Shown here: positions 35,921 through 44,432 of the stretch, piece after piece
Numbering within the stretch: the stretch's first letter is position 1
Layout of the letters: each line of letters starts with the position of its first letter
Source of the DNA: Burkholderiales bacterium
GTDB lineage: Bacteria > Pseudomonadota > Gammaproteobacteria > Burkholderiales > Ga0077523
DNA length: 64,000 bases
Reading direction: 5' to 3'
Assembly (NCBI GenBank): GCA_019747905.1
Contig: JAIEQG010000038.1
Coordinates: 31,944 to 95,943 of the forward strand
Made by a program: the position numbers and the translations under genes
Notes under the pieces: generated by a model
Seen by the model: the letters and a program-made list of their open reading frames with translations, nothing else
Databases searched by the model: none
Told to the model about the DNA's origin: nothing

Positions 35921-37360
35921 TCACTGCTGGGTGGTGGTCGAATACCCGCCGCCGAGCGCCCGGTTGAGCGCGACGTCGAGCGTGAAAGTGCGCGACTGAA
36001 GATCGGTCAGGGTGCGCAAGCTCTCGAGCAGGCTGTCTTCCGCGGACAGCACGTCGAGATAGGTCGAGAGGCCGCCTTCGTAGCGGTTGTTCTGAATGCG
36101 CCACGCCTCGCGCGCCGCATCGACCGCCTCGCCGGTCTTCGTGAGCTGGCCGCCGAGTGCTTTGCGGCTGACCGTGACGTCGGCGACGTCCTGCAGCGCC
36201 TGCACCACGGCGCGGTCATAGTTGGCGACGGCTTCGGCGTACTCCGCCTCGGCGCCGTTCAGTTGGCCGCGCAGCCGACCACCGTCGAAGACGGGCAACG
36301 AGATGGCCGGGCCGACGCTGCCGATGGACGACCCGTTCCGCGCGAGGTTGTCGAGGCCGAGCGATTGCACGCCGACGAAGGCCATGAGGTTCACGTTCGG
36401 ATAGAACGCGGCCTGGGCCTGGCGGATGCGCTTCGATGCGGCTTCGGCACGCAGCCGGGCAGCGGTCACGTCGGGGCGGCGACCGATGAGGTCGGCGGCG
36501 ACTTGCGGCGGCAATCCGTAGGGCCGGCTGAGGTCGATTACCGGGCGGGCGATCTGCAGCCCGCGATCCGGTCCTGCACCCACCAGTGCGGCGAGGCGAT
36601 TGCGCTGCAGGCCGATGCGCTCCTCCACCGCGAGCACTTCGGCTTCGGCCGCGGCGCGGCGGGCTTCGACGCCGCGGACGCTGCCGAGCGTTTCCAGGCC
36701 GTTGTCGTACCGACGGCGGAAGAGATCGGCAGTCTTGGTGCGGACCTCCAGTGCAGCCCTCGCGGTGTCGAGTGCGGCGAACTCGCGCGCCAGTTCGGCG
36801 TAGGTCGAAGCGATCGATGCGGCGAGGACCAGGCGCGCCTGGGCTACGTCCGCCCGTGCAGCCTCGGCATCGGAAGTGGCCGCGGCGAGCGCCGCGCGGT
36901 TCTTCCCCCAGAAGTCGAGCTCCCAGGTGAGATCGAGAGTCGCACGGCCGTAGTCGTTCCAACCCTGCGGCGTGAGCGCGCTCGGCGTGATGTAGTTGTA
37001 GCTCTGCTTCTGCTGCGACGCCGAGCCGTTCGCGCTCACCTGCGGACGGGTCGCGCCGCGCGCCACCTGGCTGTAGGCTACGGCGCGCTGCAACCGGGCT
37101 TCGGCGACCGCAAGATTCGGTGCGCCCCGCAACGCCTCGCCGATCAGGCTGTCGAGCTGCCGATCGCCATAGGCCGTCCACCATGTGTCCGCAGGCCATG
37201 CTGCCGTCGGCCCGGAGAACGATTTCTCCGTGGCATAGGCGTTGGCCGCTTTCATCTCGGGGCGACCGGCGCGCGGCGACAGCGGCGCGCAGGCAGCCAC
37301 GGACAAGGCGCACAGGACCAGCGTCGCGGTGCGGGCGCGACGGCGCAGATGCCGGTTCAT
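35921..37360 (-). CDS. NodT-family outer membrane efflux lipoprotein
   Basis: 479 residues. Lipoprotein signal ATLVLCALSVAAC-AP with a lipobox cysteine at about 24. Typical NodT/OprM stretches: WWTAYGDRQLDSLIGEAL, PQVSANGSASQQ, LDLTWELDFWGKNRAAL, IGRRPDVTAARLRAEAAS, ISLPVFDGGRLRGQL. Forms the trimeric outer membrane channel for the adaptor and pump encoded downstream. Its start codon overlaps the stop of a 70-residue gene by four bases. Confidence 0.92.
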   Translation of the reverse strand: MNRHLRRRARTATLVLCALSVAACAPLSPRAGRPEMKAANAYATEKSFSGPTAAWPADTWWTAYGDRQLDSLIGEALRGAPNLAVAEARLQRAVAYSQVARGATRPQVSANGSASQQKQSYNYITPSALTPQGWNDYGRATLDLTWELDFWGKNRAALAAATSDAEAARADVAQARLVLAASIASTYAELAREFAALDTARAALEVRTKTADLFRRRYDNGLETLGSVRGVEARRAAAEAEVLAVEERIGLQRNRLAALVGAGPDRGLQIARPVIDLSRPYGLPPQVAADLIGRRPDVTAARLRAEAASKRIRQAQAAFYPNVNLMAFVGVQSLGLDNLARNGSSIGSVGPAISLPVFDGGRLRGQLNGAEAEYAEAVANYDRAVVQALQDVADVTVSRKALGGQLTKTGEAVDAAREAWRIQNNRYEGGLSTYLDVLSAEDSLLESLRTLTDLQSRTFTLDVALNRALGGGYSTTTQQ

Positions 37361-37569
37361 CGCAAATCCTCCTGTTCCTGGACCATGAGTCCCAGGTCCT
37401 GCACCAGGCAGGCGATGAGCTGCTCCGCGGTGCCGAACTCGAAATGATGCCCGGATGTCATGTTCTCCAGCCGGCCCGCGATGCGTTCGCGTTCGGGCGT
37501 GGCATGGCGTTCCAGCTTGAGCACGTAGCTGCGCTGGGCCGGGTAGCGCGTGAGGGGGCTTAAGGTCAT
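37357..37569 (-). CDS. small hypothetical protein leading the efflux operon
   Basis: 70 residues from ATG 37569, which has GGAG six bases upstream; a GTG at 37581 is also in frame. Sequence includes SYVLKLERHATPERERIAGRLENMTSG and ends TAEQLIACLVQDLGLMVQEQEDLR. No membrane segment. The stop overlaps the OMF start (ATGA), so it is translationally coupled to the efflux genes. Not recognised. Confidence 0.6.
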   Translation of the reverse strand: MTLSPLTRYPAQRSYVLKLERHATPERERIAGRLENMTSGHHFEFGTAEQLIACLVQDLGLMVQEQEDLR

Positions 37570-37795
37570 GGCGTACTCCACGGGTCGTCGTTGTCGATGA
37601 CCGGCAGAGTAGGGATCGCCGCCCCCGGAGTCGTTCAGGAACGGTCTGGTTTCGGTCTGGTTTCCGGCCGGATTGCGGCGCCGGAAGGAGCGAGCACCCG
37701 CGCCGGAGGCCCTGCTGGGCGGCCCCGGCCGTTACACCAGGGTGCTGGCTGAGGCCTGATCGCGCTACGCTTTTCGACGAGCGGCGCCGCGCCGG
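37570..37795. other. intergenic region upstream of the efflux operon
   Basis: 226 bp between the efflux operon start and the 3' end of the large regulator. No gene seen. Should hold the efflux promoter. A GC-rich stretch CCGCCCCCGGAGTC and short duplicated GGTCTGGTTTC units (around 37645-37665) are present. Confidence 0.4.
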
Positions 37796-40702
37796 TCAAC
37801 CAGCGGCCGGATCCGCGAAGCGGGGACGCGCCAGCAGGCCCTGGGCCTGGCGCGCGATCGACGTGTCGAAACCCTCCTGCAGGCGCGAGTAGGTGGATTC
37901 GAGGCGGTCGCGATCTGCCTCAGTCGCATCGGCGCGTTCGCACAGAGCCACCGACGCCCACAGTTCGAGCCAGAGCGATTCCTGGCGCGCCGCTTCTTCG
38001 AATGCTTCCATGAGCGAGCGGCGCGCCGCGGCGGAATCGCCTTCGGCCTCGGCGATGCGGGCTTCGATCAGCAGCAGGTCGGGCACGTGCACCCGCTCCC
38101 CGATGCTCCGTGCGCGCTGCAACGCGGCGTCGATCTGGCTGCGTGCATCCAGCAGGCGGCCCGCCAGCAGCAGTGCTTCGGCGCCGTAGCCGATGCCGGC
38201 GGCGCTGCCGGCGATGGTGCCGACCTTTTCGCTGTGCTCGACACCTTGGCGGATCAGTTCGTAGCCGGTCTCGGGATCGCCCAGACGCGCTGCCGCGATG
38301 CCCTTCAGGCACCGGCAGTACCCTTCCGCCAGACCGAGTGGATGGCGAGCGAGCTTGGTCCGCAAAGCATCGGCGTGGACCAGCAGGCGAGCGGTGTCAC
38401 CGATCTTCGCCTCCATGAGCGCGCCGTAGGTCAGGGCCAGCATCTGAGTGAACGGCTGGCCGATGCGATCGGCGCGTTCCATCGCCAGGGCCCAGTGCGC
38501 ACGACCCTGCTCGGGGCGGCCGAGCTGGGCCAGATTGAGTCCCAGGCGGACCCGGATGGAGACGGCGAGGTCGGCCACGAACGGTGCGGAACCGGCGAGC
38601 TTCACGCTGAGTTCCAGGCCGCGCTCGAGCCAGCGCGTACCCTCGACGACGTGGCCCTGGTGGGTCAGCGATGAACCCGTGAGATTGCAGGCGGCGACGC
38701 GGAGCATGTCGTCGCCGCAGCTCTCGCCGAGCTGCATGAGCCGGTCCGCCACCGCTCGCGATTGCTCGAACTCGCCGCGGGCCCAGAACACCCAGCCCAG
38801 GCCGCCGAGCTCCATGCCGCGCATGGGCATGGCCGGCAGCAGTTCGTGCAGCGCATGGGCACGTTCGAATGCGGCGCTCGCCTCCGGCGAGTTGACACCG
38901 AACAACTGCGCGCAAGCGGCGCTGCGCGGGCTGATCAGCGCGAGCTCCAGCGCGTGGCGCTCGATGGACTCCGGGCATTGCCGCAGCAGCTCCAGGCCAC
39001 GGGCGGTGAGCGTCACCACTTCCGTCGGCGCGAAATGGTCGAACGCACTCGCGGCGGCAGCGGCATAGTGGCGCGCCGCCGCCATCGGATCGAGTCCGCG
39101 CTCGAAGTGCGAGGCAAGTTCTGCCGCTGCGATGGGTACGCCCACCGAGCGGCTGCGTTCCAGTGACAGCGCCACGCGCCGATGCCACTGTGCCCGGGTG
39201 ACGGCACCGATGCCCTGATGCAGCACGTGCTGATGGAGCGCGTGCCGGAATCCGTAGCGCGCATCGAGCGAACCGTCGGGCAAGCGGCTCACGTCGAGTT
39301 CGCGCAACCATGGATGCCGCCGTGCAAGTGCCTCGCACCGCTCGGTGACCCAGGTCGCGTCCTGTTCCAGCACGTCCGCCACCGTCGCCGGGCGGAATTC
39401 GACGCCGCAGACGCTGCCGGCGGTCAGCACCGATTTGAGATCCGCGGGCAGGCGTGCCATCTGCTTTTCGATCACGCCGACGAGATTCTCGGGGACATGC
39501 AGCGCAGCCACGGTTGCACCGTCCTGTGCCGGCATCGTGCCGGAGGCGAGCGTTCCCTGGCCGATCAGGTCGTCCACGACGCTCGCGAGAAACAGCGGCA
39601 GGCCGTCCGTGTGGGCATGCAGGGCGCGTACGAACGTTTCGGAGGCGTGGCTGTCCGGAACGCGGGCATCGATGTATTCCGCCACTTCGCTTTCCGAGAA
39701 CGGTTCCAGCACCGCCTCGTCGCACAGCCGGTGCAGGCGCAGCTCGTGGCGCAGTGCTTTCAGCGGGTGGTCCTCGGAGATGATTTCCGCAAGCCGGAAG
39801 CTCGCAATCCACAGCAAGCGGGCCGGATCGCGCCGCCTTGCCACGTGGTCGATCAGCCGCACGGTGGCGTGATCGCTCCAATGGAGATCTTCGGTCACGA
39901 GCACCAGAGGCCGGCGCGCGGTGTAGAGCGCCGTCAGTTCCGCAAACTCGCGCAGCATCCGGTCCTGGGAAGCGCCGGCGAGGTCGCGACGCAGGGCTTC
40001 CCGTTCGGCTTCGGCGCTCAGCCACGGCAGCTGCAGGAGCCACGTCGGCGCCGTGCTGCGCATCAATGCGACCAGCGCCGGATCGGTGCGACACAACGAT
40101 CCCAATGCTTCGAGCACCGGCAGGTAGGGTTCGCCGGCACCGAACTGTTCGACACATTGACCGCGGACGCAGGCCTTCGGATCGAGAGTCGCGACGAAAC
40201 CGTCGACCAGCGTGGTCTTGCCGACCCCGGCTTCACCGGCGACGAGGAGAATCTGTCGTTGCCCGGCGCATGCCCTGTTCCAGGCGGCGGTGAGGCGCTC
40301 GCGCGTCGCGTGCCGACCGATGGTCGGCGGGCCGTCGGTTGGTTGCAGCGCGGACAGACCATCGATCGTGTGCGACGCCTGCTCGCCACCACCGATGAAC
40401 CGGTAGCCGCGCCGCGCGGCGGTCTCGATGATGCGCGGCTGTTTCGCGTCGTCCGCGAGAGCCACGCGCAATGCACTGATGGTGGTCTTCAGCACCGACT
40501 CGCTCACGTGCTGGTGGCCCCAGACCGCGTCGAGCAGCGCGTTCTTCGTCACGAGCTGGCCGGGCTGGCGTGCCAGCGCGCACAGGACGCCGAACGCTTT
40601 CGGCGGCAACGCGATCGGCTTTCCGCCGCGGGTCAGGCGGGCGTTGCCTTCATCCAGTTCGAATGTGTCGAAGCGCAGCCGGAGGGGCTCGGGTTCGTCC
40701 AT
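37796..40702 (-). CDS. wHTH-AAA ATPase-TPR transcriptional regulator
   Basis: 968 residues. N-terminal OmpR/CadC-type winged helix (residues 5-105: LRFDTFELDEGNARLTRGG, LPPKAFGVLCALARQPGQLV, AARRGYRFIGG). Then an AAA-type NTPase with Walker A VAGEAGVGKTTL (near 160) and Walker B LVLVTEDLHWSD (near 270), and a long C-terminal helical region of TPR-like repeats. Such proteins are signal-dependent STAND activators. It precedes the efflux operon on the same strand and is a candidate regulator of it; that link is inference. Confidence 0.88.
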   Translation of the reverse strand: MDEPEPLRLRFDTFELDEGNARLTRGGKPIALPPKAFGVLCALARQPGQLVTKNALLDAVWGHQHVSESVLKTTISALRVALADDAKQPRIIETAARRGYRFIGGGEQASHTIDGLSALQPTDGPPTIGRHATRERLTAAWNRACAGQRQILLVAGEAGVGKTTLVDGFVATLDPKACVRGQCVEQFGAGEPYLPVLEALGSLCRTDPALVALMRSTAPTWLLQLPWLSAEAEREALRRDLAGASQDRMLREFAELTALYTARRPLVLVTEDLHWSDHATVRLIDHVARRRDPARLLWIASFRLAEIISEDHPLKALRHELRLHRLCDEAVLEPFSESEVAEYIDARVPDSHASETFVRALHAHTDGLPLFLASVVDDLIGQGTLASGTMPAQDGATVAALHVPENLVGVIEKQMARLPADLKSVLTAGSVCGVEFRPATVADVLEQDATWVTERCEALARRHPWLRELDVSRLPDGSLDARYGFRHALHQHVLHQGIGAVTRAQWHRRVALSLERSRSVGVPIAAAELASHFERGLDPMAAARHYAAAAASAFDHFAPTEVVTLTARGLELLRQCPESIERHALELALISPRSAACAQLFGVNSPEASAAFERAHALHELLPAMPMRGMELGGLGWVFWARGEFEQSRAVADRLMQLGESCGDDMLRVAACNLTGSSLTHQGHVVEGTRWLERGLELSVKLAGSAPFVADLAVSIRVRLGLNLAQLGRPEQGRAHWALAMERADRIGQPFTQMLALTYGALMEAKIGDTARLLVHADALRTKLARHPLGLAEGYCRCLKGIAAARLGDPETGYELIRQGVEHSEKVGTIAGSAAGIGYGAEALLLAGRLLDARSQIDAALQRARSIGERVHVPDLLLIEARIAEAEGDSAAARRSLMEAFEEAARQESLWLELWASVALCERADATEADRDRLESTYSRLQEGFDTSIARQAQGLLARPRFADPAAG

Positions 40703-40775
40703 CGATCAAGCGGCGGAGTCGTCGTCAGGAGCGCAGTGATGCCCGCGTGCCATATGATCGCACGCCTCGCCGGTG

Positions 40776-41756
40776 TCACGGCCGCGCTGCCGTGGCCCGG
40801 ACGAAGGCGGTCGTGATCGCGGCCATGCGGTCGGTCGCCGAGGGCGAAAGTATGTCGCCCGCCAGCACGTGCTGCGCCGGATCGTCGGCGTAGTCCACCA
40901 GCTCGAGCTTTTTTTTTGCCGAGCCCAGTTCCGCGAAGCGCCGTTCGATGGCACGGGTGTCGACGAGCTTGTCGCCATGCGCATAGAACACGAGGGTCGG
41001 TGTGCGCACCGTCTTGAAGTCGAGTTCGTCCAGCATCGCGACACTCTGCATCATCGGCACCAGGGCGCGCACCGGGTAGCGCATGGTCCAGTGCCGGGCC
41101 TGGCGCGGGTTGGAAGCTTCCCATGTGCGGTACTCGCCGACGACCAGTTGCGCGATCTGCTCGCCCCAGGGCCAGAGGATGACGGGGGCGTTCCATTGGC
41201 GCACGCCGTAGTTGGGCGAGATGAGTACGAGGGCGTGCATGTCCCGGGCTTCCGGACGCGCCGCGAGCAGCGTGGCGAGACCGCCGCCGGTGGAGGTGCC
41301 GATCACGACGATCTTGTCACCGAGGCGCTGGCCGATCGCATAGGCCTCGAGCGAGTCGTAGACCCACGCACCGAGGGTCGCTTCGCCCATCGCATCTTCG
41401 CTGCGGCCGTGCCCGGCGAGCCGGGTGTAGAAGAGGTTCGCACCGAGGGCCTTGGCGACCACTTCGGCGAACGGACTGGTCTCCATGCGGGTCGACGAGA
41501 AGCCGTGGATGTAGACCACGGCGAAGGGCGTGCGTGATTTCGTGCCCGGGTCGGCCCAGACGATGCGCTTGTTCGCATCGGGACGCAGATCGGGGAAGCG
41601 CGCCTCGGACTGCGCGAGCCACGGCTCGAGATCGGCCGGCAGTTCCACCGGCTCGATGCGGATGTCGCCGGCGGCACGGGGTCCGAGGGCGAAGACGACC
41701 GCGCCGACCAGGAGTGCCGCCAGGAACCAGCCGCCGAAGCGGGCGAGTCGAGACAT
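40776..41756 (-). CDS. alpha/beta hydrolase with N-terminal anchor
   Basis: 326 residues. Hydrophobic N terminus (FGGWFLAALLVGAVVFALG). Oxyanion-region motif VVYIHGFSSTRMETSP, nucleophile elbow GTSTGGGLA, acid FYAHGDKLVDT and His in DDPAQHVLAGD complete the triad. Likely a membrane-anchored periplasmic esterase or lipase. Near the C terminus the Lys codons form a run of nine A on the coding strand (40909-40917), unusual in this GC-rich genome. Starts 5 bp after the DMT transporter stop. Confidence 0.85.
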   Translation of the reverse strand: MSRLARFGGWFLAALLVGAVVFALGPRAAGDIRIEPVELPADLEPWLAQSEARFPDLRPDANKRIVWADPGTKSRTPFAVVYIHGFSSTRMETSPFAEVVAKALGANLFYTRLAGHGRSEDAMGEATLGAWVYDSLEAYAIGQRLGDKIVVIGTSTGGGLATLLAARPEARDMHALVLISPNYGVRQWNAPVILWPWGEQIAQLVVGEYRTWEASNPRQARHWTMRYPVRALVPMMQSVAMLDELDFKTVRTPTLVFYAHGDKLVDTRAIERRFAELGSAKKKLELVDYADDPAQHVLAGDILSPSATDRMAAITTAFVRATAARP

Positions 41757-41761
41757 GCCTG

Positions 41762-42661
41762 CTATGGTCGCACTTTCTGGTGCGCGGGGCGCAAGCTCAT
41801 GCCCACCGCAACCAGCATCAGCGCCGCACCGAGGAATTCGAGCGGCGTGTAGCGCTCACCGGCGAGCGCCATGCCGACGCCCACGGCGATGATCGGTGAG
41901 ACGAAGGCATACGTGCCGGCACGGTAGGGGCCCCAATCGCGCAGCAGGCGCAGGAAGACCGTGAACGCCACGAGCGAGGCGAAGAGGATGAGGAAGGCGA
42001 GGCTCGCCGCCACCGGCGGGTCGGCGAGACGGTGTACGTCCTCGATGGTCACATGCTCGAACGCAGCCGACAGGAGCGCCAGGCCGGCGCCGCCGATGAC
42101 GTTGTGGATGGCAGCCAGCGCCAGCGACGGCACCTGGTCGAGCAGGGGACGGCTCAGGACCGACCCGAGCGTGTAGGAAAACGTGGCGGCGATGACGGCC
42201 AGCGATCCCGCGACCGCGAGCGGCGAGGGTTCGATCGAGAGCCGTGCCCGCATGAGGATCAGCAGGCCGACCACGCCCAGTGCCAGCGCAAACGCACGCA
42301 AGCGTGTGAAGCGCTCGTATCCGAAAAAGATACCGAACCCGAACAGCGCGATCGGAATCAGGGACAGGTTCACCACGCCGGCGAAACCGGAGGGTACGTA
42401 CTGCATGCCCCAGAAGAGGGTGGCATAGCAGCCTGTGTTGATCAGCAGCGCGGCCACGACGATCCGGCCCCAGGCTAGCTTCGGCGGTAGATGGGATCCG
42501 CGCCAATGCGCCAGCGCGAACAACAGTGCGCCCGCCACCAGGAAACGGCAGGCCGCAAAGAACAGCGGCGGCACCGCGTCCACGCCGGTCTTGATCGCGA
42601 TCCACGACAGGCCCCAGACGAGGCACATGGCGACGTAGAGGGCAGCGGTGGTGGTGTTCAT
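41762..42661 (-). CDS. EamA/DMT-family transporter
   Basis: 299 residues with ten membrane segments in two EamA halves (MCLVWGLSWIAIKTGVDAVPP; APVIV-like SPIIAVGVGMALAGERYTPLEFLGAALML at the end). Probably an exporter of amino acids or metabolites. Co-transcribed with the downstream hydrolase gene. Divergent from the YciI gene. Only weakly similar to the other DMT transporter in this window. Confidence 0.88.
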   Translation of the reverse strand: MNTTTAALYVAMCLVWGLSWIAIKTGVDAVPPLFFAACRFLVAGALLFALAHWRGSHLPPKLAWGRIVVAALLINTGCYATLFWGMQYVPSGFAGVVNLSLIPIALFGFGIFFGYERFTRLRAFALALGVVGLLILMRARLSIEPSPLAVAGSLAVIAATFSYTLGSVLSRPLLDQVPSLALAAIHNVIGGAGLALLSAAFEHVTIEDVHRLADPPVAASLAFLILFASLVAFTVFLRLLRDWGPYRAGTYAFVSPIIAVGVGMALAGERYTPLEFLGAALMLVAVGMSLRPAHQKVRP

Positions 42662-42760
42662 GCGGGCGCCGGTGGTGGAGGACCCGCGAGCATAGCGGGA
42701 CTCGGGGCAGCCTGCGGGTTACGATACGGGGCTTCGTTCATCCATGAGGGAGGAGACCCC

Positions 42761-43057
42761 ATGCCGTACGTGATCCAGACGCAGGACAAACCGAACAGCG
42801 CAGCGGTGCGTGCCGATGCCCGGCCCGCGCACCTCGAATACCTCACCAGACATCAGAACCTGTTGCTGGCGGCCGGTGCCCTGATCGATGATGATGGCAC
42901 GGGTGGCAACGGTGGCGTCCTGATCGTCGACACCGACAGCCGGGCGGAAGCCGAGAAGTTCATCAACGAGGATCCGTTCACCAAGGCTGGGCTGTTCCAG
43001 AAGGTGACGGTGACCCGGTGGCGGAAGGCGTTCTTCAACAAGGAGCGGTTGGTTTAA
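42761..43057 (+). CDS. YciI-family protein
   Basis: 98-residue YCII-related ferredoxin-like fold: PYVIQTQDKPNSAAVR, ADARPAHLEYLTRHQNLLLAAGALIDDDG, DSRAEAEKFINEDPFTKAGLF. The His of PAHLEYL is the conserved putative active residue. ATG 42761 follows GGGAGGAGA. Small cytoplasmic enzyme of unknown reaction. Its stop is followed by copy 4 of the paired-hairpin repeat, which separates it from the convergent RidA gene. Confidence 0.88.
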   Translation: MPYVIQTQDKPNSAAVRADARPAHLEYLTRHQNLLLAAGALIDDDGTGGNGGVLIVDTDSRAEAEKFINEDPFTKAGLFQKVTVTRWRKAFFNKERLV

Positions 43058-43064
43058 CGGCAGG

Positions 43065-43153
43065 CCCCCATCCCGACCTTCCCCCACCTTTGGTGGGGGA
43101 AGGGGTGTACATCCCCTCCCCCGGCTGCGCCGGGGGAGGGTTAGGGTGGGGGC
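43065..43153. repeat. paired-hairpin G/C repeat, copy 4
   Basis: CCTTCCCCCACC-TTT-GGTGGGGGAAGG and CCCTCCCCCGGC-TGC-GCCGGGGGAGGG, ends CCCCCATCCCGACC and TAGGGTGGGGGC. It fills the gap between two convergent genes, where it could act as a two-way terminator. Confidence 0.85.
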
Positions 43154-43157
43154 AATC

Positions 43158-43622
43158 TCACCCCACCTCGAAAATCCCATCCACCTCCACCGCCGCATTC
43201 CGCGGCAACGATGCCACTCCCACCGCCGTACGCGCATGGCGGCCGGCATCGCCGAGCACTGCCACGATCAGATCCGACGCGCCGTTCACCACGGCCGGCG
43301 CGAACCCGAAGTCGGGGGCGCAGTTCACGAATCCGCCCAGGCGGATGCACCGCTGCACCCGATCGAGATCGCCGTCGCACGCGAGCTTGAGGCAGGCCAG
43401 AAGATTGAGCGCGCACAGGCGTGCGGCTTTCACGCCGGCTTCCACGTCGAAACCTTCGCCCAGCTTGCCGACGAAGGGCACGGACCCGTTCCATTCGTTC
43501 ACCTGACCGGCGAGAAACACGAGATTCCCGGTGACGGTGAACGGCACGAAGTTGGCGATCGGCACCGGCGGGCGCGGCAACTCCAGGCCGAACTCCGCCA
43601 GCTTCGCTTCGATGCGGCTCAC
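43158..43622 (-). CDS. RidA/YjgF-family protein
   Basis: 154 residues from GTG 43622, of the longer RidA subgroup. VPFTVTGNLVFLAGQVNEWNG, GFDVEAGVKAARLCALNLLACLKLACDGDLDRVQRCIRLGGFVN, and RTAVGVASLPRNAAVEVDGIFEV. RidA proteins deaminate enamine/imine intermediates. The start overlaps the stop of the isochorismatase-like gene (GTGA), so the two act together; RutB and RutC of pyrimidine breakdown are the same two families. Confidence 0.88.
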   Translation of the reverse strand: MSRIEAKLAEFGLELPRPPVPIANFVPFTVTGNLVFLAGQVNEWNGSVPFVGKLGEGFDVEAGVKAARLCALNLLACLKLACDGDLDRVQRCIRLGGFVNCAPDFGFAPAVVNGASDLIVAVLGDAGRHARTAVGVASLPRNAAVEVDGIFEVG

Positions 43623-44410
43623 TTCGCCGCCGCCAGCCCTGCCGCCAGCGCCTTCGAATCGGTGGTGAAGCCGAACAGCAGGTTCACGTTGTAGATCGTC
43701 GCCTGCATGCAGTAGTCGGGCGAGGTCGTGGCGACGCAGTCCTCCAGCATCAGCACGTCGTAGCCGAGGAACGAAGCGTCCTGCAAGGTCGTCATCACGC
43801 ACTGGTCGGCGTTGACGCCCGCGAAGAACAGCGTTGTCAGGCCAAGGTTGCGCAGGATGCTGTCGAGTTCCGTATCCCAGAAGCCGCTGAAGCGATACTT
43901 GGTGACGTGGATGTCACGGGTCCCCGGGTTGATCTCGTCCACCACGGCCGCACCCCAGCTCCCCTTCACCAGGATCGGTGCGCCCCCGGGGATCCTTTCG
44001 CCGAGGCCTGCACCGGTGCCGTCGTGAGTGTGGGCGTGCAGGAGGGAAGGATAGGTGTTGAGCAGATCCGGGCGCACGCCCCAGTTGAGCCATATGATCG
44101 GCACCCGCTCCTTGCGCAGCAGCGGTACCAGTTTCGCGAGCGGGCGAATCGGCTTGCGATCCGCCCGGTAATCCACGCCGCGATAGTCGAGATAGCCGCC
44201 CGCAGTACAGAAGTCGTTCTGCATGTCGACGATGACCAGCGCCGACTTGTTGGCGTCCACCACGACGTTCTGTGGTTGTGCGGCGATCTTCACCTTGCGC
44301 ACGGACCGCGGTGCGCTGCGGCTCATGTCGACCGAGCCCTTGGCCACCAACCACTGGTTGGCGGCCGCGGAGCCCATGGCCTTGGTCTTCGACAGCTTCG
44401 GTTTGCTCAT
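43619..44410 (-). CDS. isochorismatase-like cysteine hydrolase
   Basis: 263 residues. Catalytic triad of the family: Asp in LVIVDMQNDFC, Lys in HVTKYRFSGFWDT, Cys in FAGVNADQCVMTTLQDASFLGYDV. The N-terminal 45 residues are a basic extension without a clear signal peptide. Candidates are ureidoacrylate amidohydrolase (RutB), biuret or N-carbamoyl amidases. Lies in the operon of the BMP-type ABC transporter and overlaps ridA-like gene by four bases, which favours a role in breaking down the transported compound. Confidence 0.85.
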   Translation of the reverse strand: MSKPKLSKTKAMGSAAANQWLVAKGSVDMSRSAPRSVRKVKIAAQPQNVVVDANKSALVIVDMQNDFCTAGGYLDYRGVDYRADRKPIRPLAKLVPLLRKERVPIIWLNWGVRPDLLNTYPSLLHAHTHDGTGAGLGERIPGGAPILVKGSWGAAVVDEINPGTRDIHVTKYRFSGFWDTELDSILRNLGLTTLFFAGVNADQCVMTTLQDASFLGYDVLMLEDCVATTSPDYCMQATIYNVNLLFGFTTDSKALAAGLAAAK

Positions 44411-44432
44411 GGCGTGTTCTCCGGGAGCGGCC

